DNA from: Glandiceps talaboti
Lineage: Eukaryota; Hemichordata; Enteropneusta; Spengelidae
Direction of reading: 5' to 3'
Length of the DNA stretch: 64,000 bases
Assembly (NCBI RefSeq): GCF_964340395.1
Contig: NC_135570.1
Coordinates: 3,495,998 to 3,559,997, forward strand
In this document: positions 13,799 through 26,163 of the stretch, in pieces
Position numbering within the stretch: the stretch's first letter is position 1
Layout: each line of letters starts with the position of its first letter
The notes under the pieces: generated by a model
Told to the model about the DNA's origin: nothing
Seen by the model: the letters and a program-made list of their open reading frames with translations, nothing else
Database searches by the model: none
Position numbers and translations under genes: made by a program

Positions 13799-16700
13799 TG
13801 TGTATGTGTGTGTGTGTGTATTTGTCTATCTTTATCACCATTTTCTCAAAAATGCCTTTCTCAGTGCAAATGAATTTCGGTAACAACGATAAAAGAAAGA
13901 ACTAATTAGATTTTGGACTTGATCCATGCAACAACCGATAAAATATAGCCATATTTTCAAATTTGTTGCTGAGTTATCGATGTGTAATATGGTAGTAGTA
14001 TTCAATCCTTCATTCTTAGTCTTTTGCCATTACATCAATATGCTAATGTTAGTTATTTCTAATTCTACTTTCATGTGTGTGAATAATGAGATGATTTTCA
14101 GTGACATCTTACGTATTTTATGTGTATGTTTTATTGTAACTGCTTCAATATATTTAACTGTGTAACTTGTACAGACATACTTACCTTCTTTTGGTTGCGC
14201 ATACTGATTTGGTCCCTGTCCACATCACCGTTACCCGGTAGGTTGCGGAGAATTAATTTGGACGCAATTCGGCCATACGCGGCGGTCAGTATGAGGAAAG
14301 GAACGATAAACAGGATAGTGAAGGTGACAACTTGTGTGATGAGGCTGTTGTGGTGAGACATAGTATTGATGCATAACGTGATTTCTGTTAGAACAGGCAT
14401 CATTTTGTAGAAATGGTACGTGCGATAATATACTAGTTGAACGCTACACAATATTAATGAAACAACCCAGATTACGCCTACAAGCAAGCCTTTATTTGAT
14501 GTTGTAGTTCGATGCTGCAACGGGTTCATTACTGCCCGACATCTGTCGATGCTAACAGCCACCAATGTATAGATGCTGACCGTAATAGAAACCTTTAGGA
14601 AAGATCAAATATAGAAATAAACAAATTACACATTTAGTGAGTGATCATGTGAAAACTTGTGGTGTTTATGTGGCGGACGTAGAGGGGTGGGGGTGGGGTT
14701 AAGGATTAATACTACTACTACTAATAATAATAATGTTCGTTCTTTTATACAGTGCTTTCCCACCCAGCCTGGGTGCTCAAAGCACTTTACAATTATTACC
14801 CCTGGTTAGGATCTAGAGATGGGCGGGAAAAGATGTTTGTTAATGGCAAAGGAACTGTGTATTTCTGGTTTTGATTTCAGAAAATGTCACTAAAAAACAT
14901 TGTCCTCTAAGCATGGGTAGAAGCTGGAAGACAATTGTTTTGGGGTAATTTGATGGCGCTAAATCTAAGAGAATTGTCCAAGTGAAAGTGTAAAACTTTA
15001 CCCCTCAAAATTCAGGATAAACCTTTTAGTAAACTTCCATAATGCCTTTTCCAACTGCTGACTAATTCAGATACTTTTGGAGCAAAGTATCATGGGACAA
15101 TTCAATGCAGTGGCCATATTCAATCTTTTGATAATATTAAAACTTAACATCAAGAAGTATTGTAGTAAAATTATAAACTGCATATGAGAAGATGTATGGA
15201 GTATAACTGGAACATAGACTTTATTTATCAAAGTCCTGATTTCGGCCTCGTGGCCTCACTCCAAAGTCAGGGCCAGGAGAGATGGTCACCACTCCATGGT
15301 CAAAATCTATGTCGCTCAATCATGCGACGCTATGGTCGTTACAATAATTCACAAAACGTCATGCTTAGGAAATGAACTTTCTATGATAACAATATGTCAT
15401 GCATAATTATGAGCGTCATGGAAATGAAACAAAGGACATCAAATTTTAACTAGAATGACATCTCTAAACATACGATATTAGTGTACCTATTGTCTTGACA
15501 TCCATGTGAGCTATTGCTATAAAAGATATTCATTTCTCTAACTAGGTGTTTGGTGACATGTATCAACAGTGTCATGTATGAACCCAAACACAGTTATTAC
15601 AAATTTATGAAAATATCTTTGTTTTTCACTTTATATGCAGTTTTCCTCGGTGTTCTGTAGACTTATCGTGTTACATAATAAAGAATTGTTGAAGGGTATC
15701 TCTCAGGTGTGTTCATAAATAAAAAAATTCCCTTCAAACAAATGTATTAGTGATTGAATTCCGCACAGTTACTCAGTCTAGGGCTAATTTCAGAAATGTG
15801 TTGCTAAGATGGCCTGGTATGCTTTGCTGGCGCCAAGATTACACAAATCACACAACCCCTCCCCCCAAAAAAAAACAAAACAAAAAAAAACAAAAAAAAA
15901 ACAAAAAAACCTCAGGACATAAAACAATACATTCTCCAGTTGCACGAAACCTTGTTTTTCCCACTTTGACTGATTCATGTACTTTTTGGATTTAAAGTTT
16001 AATAGAAAAAATAATTCAATATGGCTGCGGCAGCCAACGTTAGATTCTTGCATTTGTTATATACTCGTACTGTTTAAAATGACCACTAATTAAAATGTTC
16101 GGAACATTTTAGAATGATAACTCTTAAGAAATATAATAGAAAATTAAAATGTAGATATGAAAAAAAGAAGCGATTTAGCCATTCGAAATGTGGTGCTATT
16201 TTGCTTGGCTGAACAAGGAAAAATATTGGGGAATAACATGTAATTACCTTCTAACTACTTAGCGAAATAATTTGAAATATCGTTCTCATTAAGTTTATCT
16301 TATGATGCAGCTTAAAGAGATAATGACACTACTTTCGATAATTAAGAAGTATAATTGAGATTCGTCATATTCCCCATGGATCATTATATTAACAGAATAA
16401 TATGCACTGCATAGAGTTGGCGAACATCAAATGATGGCGAAGTCAATGAATTGGTAATGAAAATCAACGTATGATGAAGTGGATTTGTACTGATTCGGGA
16501 TAGTTGCGGTCTCTGTTGTCAGGCTGATATACCGATCATGCACAGACACCTTAAAATTCAACTGACACTCCTCATGTACACAGTCACAATAATGCATGGT
16601 ATCATCACTTAGTATCCATTGAATTTATCTACCTATACCAACAGGGCCGTAGCCTGACCAAATTGCCAAGGGGGGCAGAACCTTGTCTTGGTGCAATCAT

Positions 16701-18293
16701 GCACATTTGTCTTGGTGAAATCATATATGGTACAATGATGCATTTGAAGGAGACAACTCCAAAGGTGAAAAAAAATTGAAAATAAGACAGTGTAGGAGGC
16801 CATTTAGAGGCATAAAATATCAAACCATAGATATAATAAAATACCAGAATTTAAACAATTATGCTATGTATTACATATTATCTGGAAGTGTATTTTGTTG
16901 TGGCAAAGCTGAAGGATATTATGCGGATGTACACATGGGGTAAATGACTTCTGAAGTTTGAAACTGTTATGGCCTCGTTTATGTCGGAACCTAGGTGAAC
17001 TCAGTGAATTCTCCTTGTCATTATCATTATAATTTGCTGCAAAATGTTACAATTTTTAACTGGACACATTTTAATTCAAAGTTAAACCAGCGTACAATAG
17101 CGATATAAGACACATATTACCATGAGTCAGTGTACAGTCACTTAATAGTGAACTATTTATTGAAATCGCGCATGCTAGGAATCGTCACGTAAATAACGAT
17201 TTTAATAGCATCGCTATGTATTCAAAAAGTAGCTTTTTTCCAAAATCTCAGGGGTGGGGGCAGCTGCCCCCCTTGCCCCCCCCCCCCGCAGGCTACGGTA
17301 CTGACCAATTTGTAAAGATATACCTAATCTGTTTGGAAACATCCAAGTTGGTTCTTGTATCATGTATTCCTTTTCTTATTCTGATACCTGAGAGATTGAT
17401 ATTTTTCGTTACATCTACATTTATATTTCCGATTACACAATATCTACTGCAATGCATATTTCATTAGCGTAGCATAAACTAACAATTTGAAACGTAAATG
17501 TAGAATCGAGCAATACATTTCAATATAATTGTATTATCCCAACGTGGGCAATTTTTGTGCGACAGTCGCAAAATAAAAACCATACATGAAAACAAAATAT
17601 TGAAAACGAGGACACAATATAGATTAAAATGCGTACAACAAATACAGCTTTAAAAATATGAAGGGACAGTTACAAATTAAAACAAAGGCAGACACATTAA
17701 AACAATGGAAAAATTAGTTTTTATTCATTCCTGACATGGTTCAGTAAAGACATTGCTGTCGGAATGAATGAATATTTAGCTCTGTTAGTTTTTGTCTTTG
17801 GGACTCTATAGCTGACTGGATGGTAAATATGTCTTGTGGTTTTCAGATTCCATGAAACTTTTAGTGTCGTATTACATGACTAGATGCAGGAATTGTATAT
17901 TGTGTTACAATCATTTTTTTGGAAATTAAAATAACGGTTGTTAAACATAGTACCTACCAATCCTATATATTTCACGATTGGACACATCACATGATTCACA
18001 TCACCGAATGGCATCTCATTCACAATCATCTGGGGAACTTGAAAGGGCATACAAAAAACTGCTAAACATATATCAGCAGCGGCCAAACTCGTCAAATACA
18101 CTTTTAAATCTGCAGACAAATGGCAAGACCTCCTGGATACAATAATGACACTGCAATTCCCAAACATGGCTAGTGCAAATGTTATTGTGTAGGTTATAAC
18201 CAGGGCAACGTTACCAATATCGTCATGCCAGTGCCACATATGAATTTCGTTGCCAATTTCTGAAGGAGTCCCATTATACATAACGTTATCCAT
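11978..18293 (-). CDS. Class A (rhodopsin-like) G protein-coupled receptor, four exons, complete, 386 aa
   Basis: Seven-transmembrane receptor of the plasma membrane, probably peptide-gated and G protein-coupled. Coding exons on the minus strand are 18293-17958, 14592-14185, 13127-12915 and 12181-11978; every intron has GT/AG ends and is phase 0, so the joined frame is open for 386 codons plus stop. Visible landmarks: N-glycosylation site NGT at residue 7; GN in TM1 (N46); LAAAD in TM2 (D74); TM3 Cys104, expected to pair with ECL2 Cys196; DRC (128-130) where most family members have DRY; TM4 W154; TM5 P210 and Y218; CWLP in TM6 (263-266); NPIIY in TM7 (307-311); then a basic tail with one Cys (AICSGRG) and many Ser/Thr. 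The length is normal for the family. The ligand cannot be read from sequence; TM3 and TM6 look most like peptide receptors. The last exon rests on its phase, splice acceptor and fit to helix 8. Nothing suggests a functional link to the ZP cluster. Confidence 0.88.
12347..12600 (+). repeat. Dispersed repeat containing (GTCT)n, copy 2
   Basis: Mate of 4775-5130; shares GGTTCAGTAGTGCTATAGG, (GTCT)n and the following 100 bp at lower identity. Lies in GPCR intron 3. Confidence 0.65.
12915..13127 (-). CDS. GPCR exon 3 (TM6, ECL3, TM7)
   Basis: The acceptor TTTTGCAG and donor GTAAGA enclose 71 codons carrying CWLP (TM6) and NPIIY (TM7), ending in NAKFR at the start of helix 8. Phase 0 at both ends. 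Confidence 0.9.
13721..13822. repeat. (GT)n microsatellite in GPCR intron 2
   Basis: A GT tract interrupted by a few AT steps. Confidence 0.95.
14185..14592 (-). CDS. GPCR exon 2 (TM3-TM5 and third intracellular loop)
   Basis: The acceptor AAAG precedes Val113 and the donor GTAAGT follows Lys248. It encodes TLVAVSIDRC at the TM3 end, a TM4 Trp, the ECL2 Cys, TM5 with Pro210, and a short basic third loop. 408 bp, phase 0 at both ends. Confidence 0.9.
14706..14820 (-). mobile_element. SINE 3' tail fragment in GPCR intron 1
   Basis: On the minus strand it reads GTAAAGTGCTTTGAGCACCC, then AAGCACTGTATAAA and a run of ATT/AGT triplets, like the tail of the SINE at 41371. No tRNA-like head, so it is 5' truncated. 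Confidence 0.6.
15190..15605 (-). repeat. Dispersed repeat of about 400 bp, copy 1
   Basis: On the minus strand this matches 32795-33150, sharing for example AATATCTTTTATAGCAATAG and GACCATAGCGTCGCATG. Both end in an AATAAA-type stretch. Unknown element type. Confidence 0.75.
16642..17303. mobile_element. hAT-like MITE, 662 bp
   Basis: The left end starts CAGGGCCGTAGCCTG and the right end, reverse complemented, starts CAGTACCGTAGCCTG, both followed by G-rich stretches. ACCAA directly flanks both ends (16637-16641, 17304-17308). CAG-starting TIRs suggest the hAT superfamily, but the target duplication is 5 bp rather than the usual 8. No coding capacity. Confidence 0.72.
17958..18293 (-). CDS. 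GPCR exon 1 (start codon, TM1, TM2, start of TM3)
   Basis: ATG at 18293 is the first in-frame Met before TM1 and gives a 24-residue N-terminus with an NGT sequon. The exon ends after TTG (Leu112) at a GTAGGT donor, phase 0. A second GTAC site 4 bp further on would put the frame out. Confidence 0.88.
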
Positions 18294-18344
18294 CTTAGAA
18301 TGCGTTGTCGTGGTTCTTACTGATCATCGGACGACAAACGAACA

Positions 18345-18358
18345 GACTATATATATAC
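18345..18358 (-). promoter_or_regulatory. Possible TATA box upstream of the GPCR start codon
   Basis: A short TATATATATA tract read on the minus strand, about 50-60 bp before the GPCR ATG. It could be a core promoter element or a chance AT run, and no initiator was identified. Confidence 0.25.
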
Positions 18359-18576
18359 CGCTTCGCATTATCATAAATTCAAATATCGCCAGTGATAGGG
18401 CGCACTCTATATTCATCGGGTGTCATCTTTTGAGTGGGAGATTTTCAATCCCTGTACCTCTTACGGTCAGTTTCGCATTGACATTTATTATGACTGTAGG
18501 AAAAAAGGCAACTTGTGCGGTATTACTGTGCAAATTTAGGAGCTCAGTATGAACAGTGTGTGAAGTACGACGTAAA

Positions 18577-18738
18577 TGTGTGCCTGTCTGTCTGTCTGTC
18601 TGTCTGTCTGTCTTTTCTGTGTGTCTCTTTGGTTGTCTCTCTATTACCTCTATCTGCCTCTGCCCATCTTTGTTTCTTTCTGTGTCTACCTTTCTATATG
18701 TAATAATGATCTTTCTCTGTTCTGTCTCTGCTTCTGTC

Positions 18739-18780
<42 letters not shown>

Positions 18781-18876
18781 AATCTGTCTATCTATCTGTC
18801 TGTCTGTTGGCTGTCTGTCTGTCTGTTGGCTGTCTGTCTCCCTCTCTCTCTATCTCTCTCTCGCTCTCTCCCTCTC

Positions 18877-18968
<92 letters not shown>
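18577..18968. repeat. Compound (GTCT)n / (CT)n microsatellite, about 390 bp
   Basis: GTCT-rich from 18577 and almost pure CT from about 18837. It lies 300-700 bp upstream of the GPCR start codon. From here to 22080 the only other supported items are the minisatellite at 20.55 kb and the 3' UTR of gene A. Confidence 0.95.
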
Positions 18969-18971
<3 letters not shown>

Positions 18972-20551
18972 GAGTGACTTCATCTCACGCCTGTTAACCA
19001 AGTAAGTCTGTAACACCACGATTGAAACGTTCTGTAAAATGACAAGATGCTATCAGCTAATTGCCTCTTGTAAAAAAAAACAGGAATAGACAAGTTAATT
19101 CCTCCGCTATTGGGTAGGAATGCACAAGGAAAGAGTCTAATCTCCTTTAGTGATGATTGAACGATTATTTTCATATGCGTCGTGCTGTTGGTCGACTGTA
19201 CTTTACTACACTGTACCGTACCGTACAATATAACAAATTATAGACTATGTAATACACACAAGAGTACATGGATTGAGTACACGTATTTGTCTCCAAAGCA
19301 AATCCAGCCCTTAGAAACCCAATTGAAAGCTTGTGTTTATCAAAGGTAGTCATCTAAACAAGGCGATCAAGTTTTTTAGAAGGACAGATTTGGTCAGACG
19401 GGCGTCAGAGTTAACTCAATCTTTAAATCTTGTAGAAGGATATTTGTGAATCGATGTCTTAAATTAGTCATACTAACACATTATATTGTGATAGGAAAAT
19501 CATTGGCAATGTATTTTCTGATCGACACAACGTCAATAATTCGTGTATTATGGTATTATGGATTTGCTTGAATCAATATTCTAATTGACTATGATATTGA
19601 GAGCACAGCCAGTTAAGTCATGTTTGCATGATTCAGGACCTTATTCGACGAGTCTTGTGCTTCAAGAAATGCTGGGATTCAAACAGATATTTAGATTAAC
19701 AGCCTGTACCACTTTCCTTCCATTTTGTGAAACACTTTCAATAAAATAAACAAAATTAGCTTGCGTAGATAGAATCGAGATTAAGAGAGTTATTATGACA
19801 TTCATACATCCGTATCGGAAGTAGTGTAATGGTTTTAACAAGTTCCAACTCACTGACTCAACCGAAACGTGGCAGGATATTCGCATGAAGGATCAATTAT
19901 TGTTATTCATTTTCAAAGTAACTATAGTAATACTAATGCAAATATCGACAGCATGTTGTCGTTGATTGATTTGCATAGTTCAGCAGTACTAATTAGGACA
20001 CGTATATGATTAACTTCAAAGCATTAAATACCATGATGGAATGATGAATTGCAAATATGCCTGATTGCCCTATGAAATAGGGGTTGATTAATATTAACAA
20101 ATTAGAATTAAATGTCAACGGTATAATTGAATGTATCTATGATAATGAAGTCAATGACATGGTTGGGTTGTAATCATAGCATTATCCATCAACGTGTTTA
20201 TACATATTTCAGCTGTCATATCAGAATTGGGGGGGGGGGGGAACTCAACAATTGTTACCCACTTATCATTCTGTAGCCAAAACCACCCTTTATATGTCGC
20301 TATTTCGAGCATACAATCTATTATAGCACATGCACATGACATTCACATCTTCATATTCTATCCTAACAGGTTCCTGATTATAAAGCTGAGTTCACAGGGG
20401 CACAATTTTGGTTTAAATCTTGCCTAAGCATTTTATCCTTTCTGAAAGGTACATCATTATTACAACAGTTAGGCTCGAATAGCATATTCCACACCTGCTT
20501 CTTACCATTTAATTTGACCATCACGACTCCACAGTTCAAACATTGGTTCTA

Positions 20552-20628
20552 GGACAAACGCCCCCGGACAAATGCCCCCTGGACAAACGCCCCCGTAGGA
20601 CAAATGCCCCCGGACAAACGCCCCCGAT
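20552..20628 (+). repeat. Minisatellite of five GGACAAA(C/T)GCCCCC units
   Basis: Five 14-16 bp units, alternating C and T at the variable base, with short GTA or T spacers. GC-rich in an otherwise AT-rich stretch; probably part of a repeat-element end. Confidence 0.85.
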
Positions 20629-21462
20629 AGGACTGTTGTTGCCTACGAATAGAGATCAAAAATATCTAGATTTTGGGAGGTACACTTTAAATATGGTGTT
20701 ATCACCTTTATTGTATAACGGATGAATAGACAAGATGTTCAAAAAATGTTGAATTCGGTTTTATCACTTTTATTGTATTATTACCAAAAACGTGCTTATA
20801 AAGCTTATAAGGCGTGCTAATAAATATATGTCCACCTATTAAACTGTACATACATTGGCATATCTTGACAGTTTACAGTCCGCCAGATGAAGCAAGAGTG
20901 CGCATGACAGAATCGAAAACAAGACAACAAGGTGGAACAGGGCTGAAGGATGTGAAAAAGGGTTGGCGCGAGAGGGTTTTTAATTTTACCTTAAAGTCGG
21001 CTCTATTGTTTGTTTTTTCAGTGAGTTAGACGGAGAATTTCAATGTTTTATTGCGGTGTATGTGAGGTCATGCTGTTTTATGAAGAGGTTTACTTTAGGA
21101 ATATAGAAGTTGTCATTCGTGGCAAGTCGTTGGCATACAAAACTGTTAATTTGTGTTCACTGTGAGATAAAATGTAACATTATGCCTGTGTGGCAGTGTC
21201 TGCATTTTGTTTGTGTAATTGGTACCAGAAACCGTTGTGTGAGACATGCACCCTAATTGAAACACTATGTTCTCTCTAGTCTGGTAGTATCTGCTTAGGG
21301 AAAATGCATGTTATCGTTTTTGTTATCCTGCTTTCAGATCAACCATACCGAACATATACATTTTGTAGTTGTCATTATAATAGAGGTCAAATAGAGGTCA
21401 CACAGAGGTCAAAGAAACAATATCAAACAATGACTCACTTGAGCAATTACCACAATGATACT

Positions 21463-21468
21463 TTTATT
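21463..21468 (-). terminator. Polyadenylation signal of ZP gene A
   Basis: AATAAA on the minus strand about 620 nt after the stop. The surrounding bases are similar to those around the same hexamer 3' of genes B and C, so the 3' UTR end appears conserved. Confidence 0.55.
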
Positions 21469-22084
21469 CTTTTGTTGATGAGAACATAATGAACTTAAAC
21501 AAGTGCTAAGGTCCACAATTACTTAATCATCCTATCATACAAGTTTAATATCTTTCCCCTCTTGTAAATATTATGAGCCTCAGAAGCGCAAATCTTAAAC
21601 TGTTACTGCTGTTGATTGTGTTTTACTTCCATCAATTCCCAGGTAAAATTAAAAAAAATAATTCAGGACTGACACGAGAGAAAAAGACATCTATATGTAC
21701 CTTTAAACTTTAAATGGATTTGAAAATAACAGCTTTAATGTTTCCCTTAAAAAGACGGTTGTTATTACATACATGAGTGATTTCACAAACAATGGAAACA
21801 AGCTTCGATAAAGATAGATCTTCAATACTTTTTCCCTTACATTATATATTCCTTCTTGAATCAAATCTTTCATATACGTTGAGGTGCATTTCGTGTACTT
21901 TCTTACCTAGATACAAACTTACAAGACTATTTAATTGTATGTAATTCAAAGTATAACATAATCATATTGCCAAAAGCCACCACCAAAAATGTAAAAACAA
22001 TCCACTTGTGAATATAATATTCATGTTGTGACATTTAACGGCGTTTCCTTGACTTCACGTTGTCCAAAAGGGATCGCTTAATTG

Positions 22085-22100
22085 CTAGCTCTTATTGCAT
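22085..22100 (-). CDS. ZP gene A exon 9 (RCNKS, stop TAG)
   Basis: A TTTCTTTCAG acceptor leaves 16 coding bases that complete Arg and add CNKS before TAG. Gene B and C end with the same five residues but a different stop codon, which supports this tiny exon. Confidence 0.75.
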
Positions 22101-25100
22101 CTGAAAGAAAGTTAAAACAGCACCCAGTGAAACTCTGGTCATCATTTCTATTGCGTCGAAGGCAATACGAGAAATGTTCACAAAGGTATAAATATTATTC
22201 AGAGCTGAAAGCAGTTTTAGACAAGCATTAGGCAACTATATATATATATATATATATATTAATTCGCAATGGGAACTCTCTTCCAGTACATCGTAAAGGG
22301 ATAATATACACTTAAACTTGAACATGTAATGTATCAATATACCATATTATTGAGAAAAAAAACCACTCGGGGAGCTAAGCCATTCAAATATTCAAGTCTT
22401 TTAGTACGCATCTGCTAATGTATCGATGTCATAAACCTTAAAATGCCGGGAGTGGTAGCATAAGACTATGCACGTGCAGTTTACCAAAGAGATTGAGACA
22501 CATTGAGTTAATGGCCACCACAATAAATGCTGTCCACAAATTGAAAAGTCGGGCATCTGTAATATATGTTGAAAATATAGGTTGACATGAAAACTTACCT
22601 ATCAGTATTTCTGGGAGTGGTAGTGAATGGGCCATGGGATATTATGGCTTCACTGGATCTACTCCTTATACCAGAAAGTTCCCTTCTTTTGCGGTCAGTA
22701 CAAACCTATGGATAGCGAATGATACAATATGCTTTTTACTTATTTACGCAGCATCTTTGTTTTTCAAACCTTGTTGCATTTGCAAAACAGCCTATATATG
22801 ATATACATTGATATTGGGATGGTGGTATCTGTATATGTATACCTGGAGAGTGAATCTCGGGTATGTTGATTCCACAGATATCCTGCTGACCAGTTTAATA
22901 CTGAAGAGAATTGCAAGAAACTTACATTCTCAAGGGGAGAAACATAATTGACGGGGGAGGGGGGGGGGGGTCATTTCAGTCAGAACCCTTTAACTTGTTT
23001 GCAGCAGCAGCCCCCATTTCATACAATCTGCATACTTGTTGTCGGAGTGTTTATACACGTACCGGATGACATTGTGATTCAAGTACACCGGCGTCCTTCG
23101 TGCATATTACAATAGAGCAATGGATGTACAGAGCAATATCTTCTTGTTCAGCAAGGCTATCCCAAATAACTAGCCCATAAACATCAAGACCATACCGCTT
23201 CTCCAATCCATTAGTAGTAAAGCAGAGTTCGTCCACGTACGGTTCTACGAGGCAACTGAAGAGGTGAATTGGACATGTTCTGTATTATCTTCATTTATGT
23301 ATGTATGTCATCTATCACATTTCTCTTAAAAACTAAACAAGTACTTTATACTGACTACTATACTCTAGTTCTAGATAAGGATTGATCACTAATTAATGCA
23401 AGTTATGATTGACCTGTATAAATATATAAATGTAGACCATATATTGCGTAACTTTATGCAAATACTACAGACGGGAAAGAAAGGGAACTTGAAAACTCGC
23501 CATGTTGAATGTTGCATCATGGGAAATGTGATAATAAATACTAATCAACTAGCATCGTAAACAATATTGTTACACTGTTCATGACCACCAATAATCAATT
23601 CGTATTTACCCTGACCAGTGTTGGAGGTTTATTTTATCGGTAGCTCCAGTTAAGTTATTATGATAACCACAGATAATCCCATTGTCCTTTGCGCCTGAGC
23701 ATGCTTAGTCTCGATTGCAAGTTTCCTATTAATTGACGATAATGTTTTCAAAGACATAGAAACTTGTCCTGTTACTCATAAATGATGAATTATTATGACC
23801 TAGAATTAGAGCTGGCCCTGCAAATTATAGAACTTTGCAGTTGAGCTGAGTTATTACTTGATTGATACACTGAATCTTCAGACATACCCATTATTGATGA
23901 AATTAAAAACTACACCCTTAGCTGGATCTGGACTATCAGATATAGTACAGTCGTCGACACCAACTTCCAGGTTATCCTTCTTGCCTTCAACCTTAATACC
24001 AAAATATACTAAGCTGCCATCACAGACTTCAACGGGAAAGTCTGTATTAGGGTCTAAGGTATTATTGAAGCTCTCATCTGTGTAGAGTGTTGCTTCCGCA
24101 GTAAAGGTACCATAGCCATAGAAATGACTAAAAATGTAACAAATACAGCACATTGAAAATTTAGAATTATGTTCACGTGACAACTCAGAAGACCTCAGAG
24201 TCATTACGATGCCTAGTTAGAAAGAAGTTTATAGAATATTCCCGAACCACTTATTTGCACATTTTAAACCCTTAGATAGTTTATAGTTATTCATTTAAAG
24301 ACACAATTTTTGATTGCATTTTTTAGAATTTAATGTCCCGTTTCATGTCGTTTCTTTCCATTGCACAAGAATATATTTAGAATGGCATGTTTTTAATTGT
24401 AAAATAATAATAGGCTATGCAGTCTCACTAGCAAAATTTTGTTTGTGATGGGCAAACGTCGTGCTATGTTGGACTACAGTGTGCACTTTGTTTTGAAAAT
24501 CTCTAGGAGTAATGTTTGCATCTTCCTTGTTTCATCTGACAGTGATGTTGATTTGTATTCATAGTGAGTTGTATTATTTTATATGCTTGCATGCTTACAA
24601 TCAGTATGTAAGCTTATAGCTCGTTTTCATTATCCAATCATTATTTGACCCACCTACCCAAAATGATGGGCTAAATTGAACAGATTCATTTTTTCCGGGC
24701 CTTATACAAATTAACTTTTTCCATAAATGAGTTGTTCCTGATCCTCAGACCACTAACAAGGTTTTTAGTGGTCTGAGGTTGTTCTGAAATTCTAATAGAT
24801 TCTATATCCGAAGTGAATACTTGAAACATCCTCTTTGTGCACATTAAGATGTTTAAACAATTACTAACAGCAGAAGTTGTAAAGTAGGTCACATTTTCCA
24901 GAATATTATCATGTAATTTTGAATATACCATTGCTCAACCAACACATGTTACATTGTCTGGCTGAAGAAAACAAAAACATTGACATTTGATGTTCAACTG
25001 TATTACGTTTGGTTGACATGGTAACAAATATGCTAATTTGTCCAAAAGATATACTATCAGAAGACAGTATGCAATTCAATGTCGGAGTGAAGACATCGAA

Positions 25101-26069
25101 CAATGATGTGAACTAATGTCATTTGAAACTTGAAGCAAATCTATCTCAAGTTTCCTTTTAAAATAGTATACTATGTGCAATTTCCATAAAACTGAATTTA
25201 AAGAATCCTTCTCACTTACTGACTCGGACGTTCTTTGGTGATTTTATAGACAAAGGCATATTCCATTGGATAAATACAGGTAATTTCCAAAAGTGCTTTA
25301 CCTTGTTTACCATAGATTATGTTACTGTAGGTGATGGTATCCGCTGTCGCCTATTTCAAAGGTGGGATACAAATGTCTCAATAATATTATACATATCAAG
25401 ATATTGTAAATTTTAATTCCTGACATACAAGAAGTATTTTGCTTTGTGATCTTATTTCAGAAAGATGAACGTCGTTTTTACACACAACCAACCAACCAAT
25501 CAATCAATCAATCACCCCTCAATCTCAATTTAATTTTAAACATTAATAATATAGTATATGAATATATTACAGAGACTTTTGATTACAACGTCACCCAATG
25601 AATCACTGATCAAATAAATTAATCAAATGACAATCCTGACAATCCAATCAAATGATCAAAAACAAACTTGATTGATCCAACAGCCTTTTTAGTTTCATAC
25701 CATTTAGTTTTATGAATTATTGACTGAAGAGCGTCTACTCACTAAAGCGTGCTAAAATGTCAGACCATTTCTGATTCTGACAGGTCAATGCAATCATTGA
25801 TGACGTCACAATTGTAAAATATATTTCGTTTCTGAGAAAGAACTGTATCATTGTCATATCAGTGTGTGTGTGGGGGGGGGGTCATATTTTTGAATCTGTA
25901 TCATAGTAGAAATATCGTTCCTAACTTATAGTGATTGCAATATTTATTGAAATTTCTTAGATGCTATGTACAAATGTAGCGTGTGTCACATTTCCATGGC
26001 TTTGTAGGCGGTATGGCGATCGATAACAACAAGCAATTGTCAATTAAATAAATATAATTAACCATTTCC

Positions 26070-26103
<34 letters not shown>

Positions 26104-26127
26104 AATATGATTGATTGATTGACTGAC

Positions 26128-26163
<36 letters not shown>

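Noticed and set aside
18423-19019. Several long frames of Ser-Leu, Arg-Glu or Cys-Leu-Ser-Val repeats
   Set aside because: They are translations of (CT)n and (GTCT)n microsatellites open in several frames at once.
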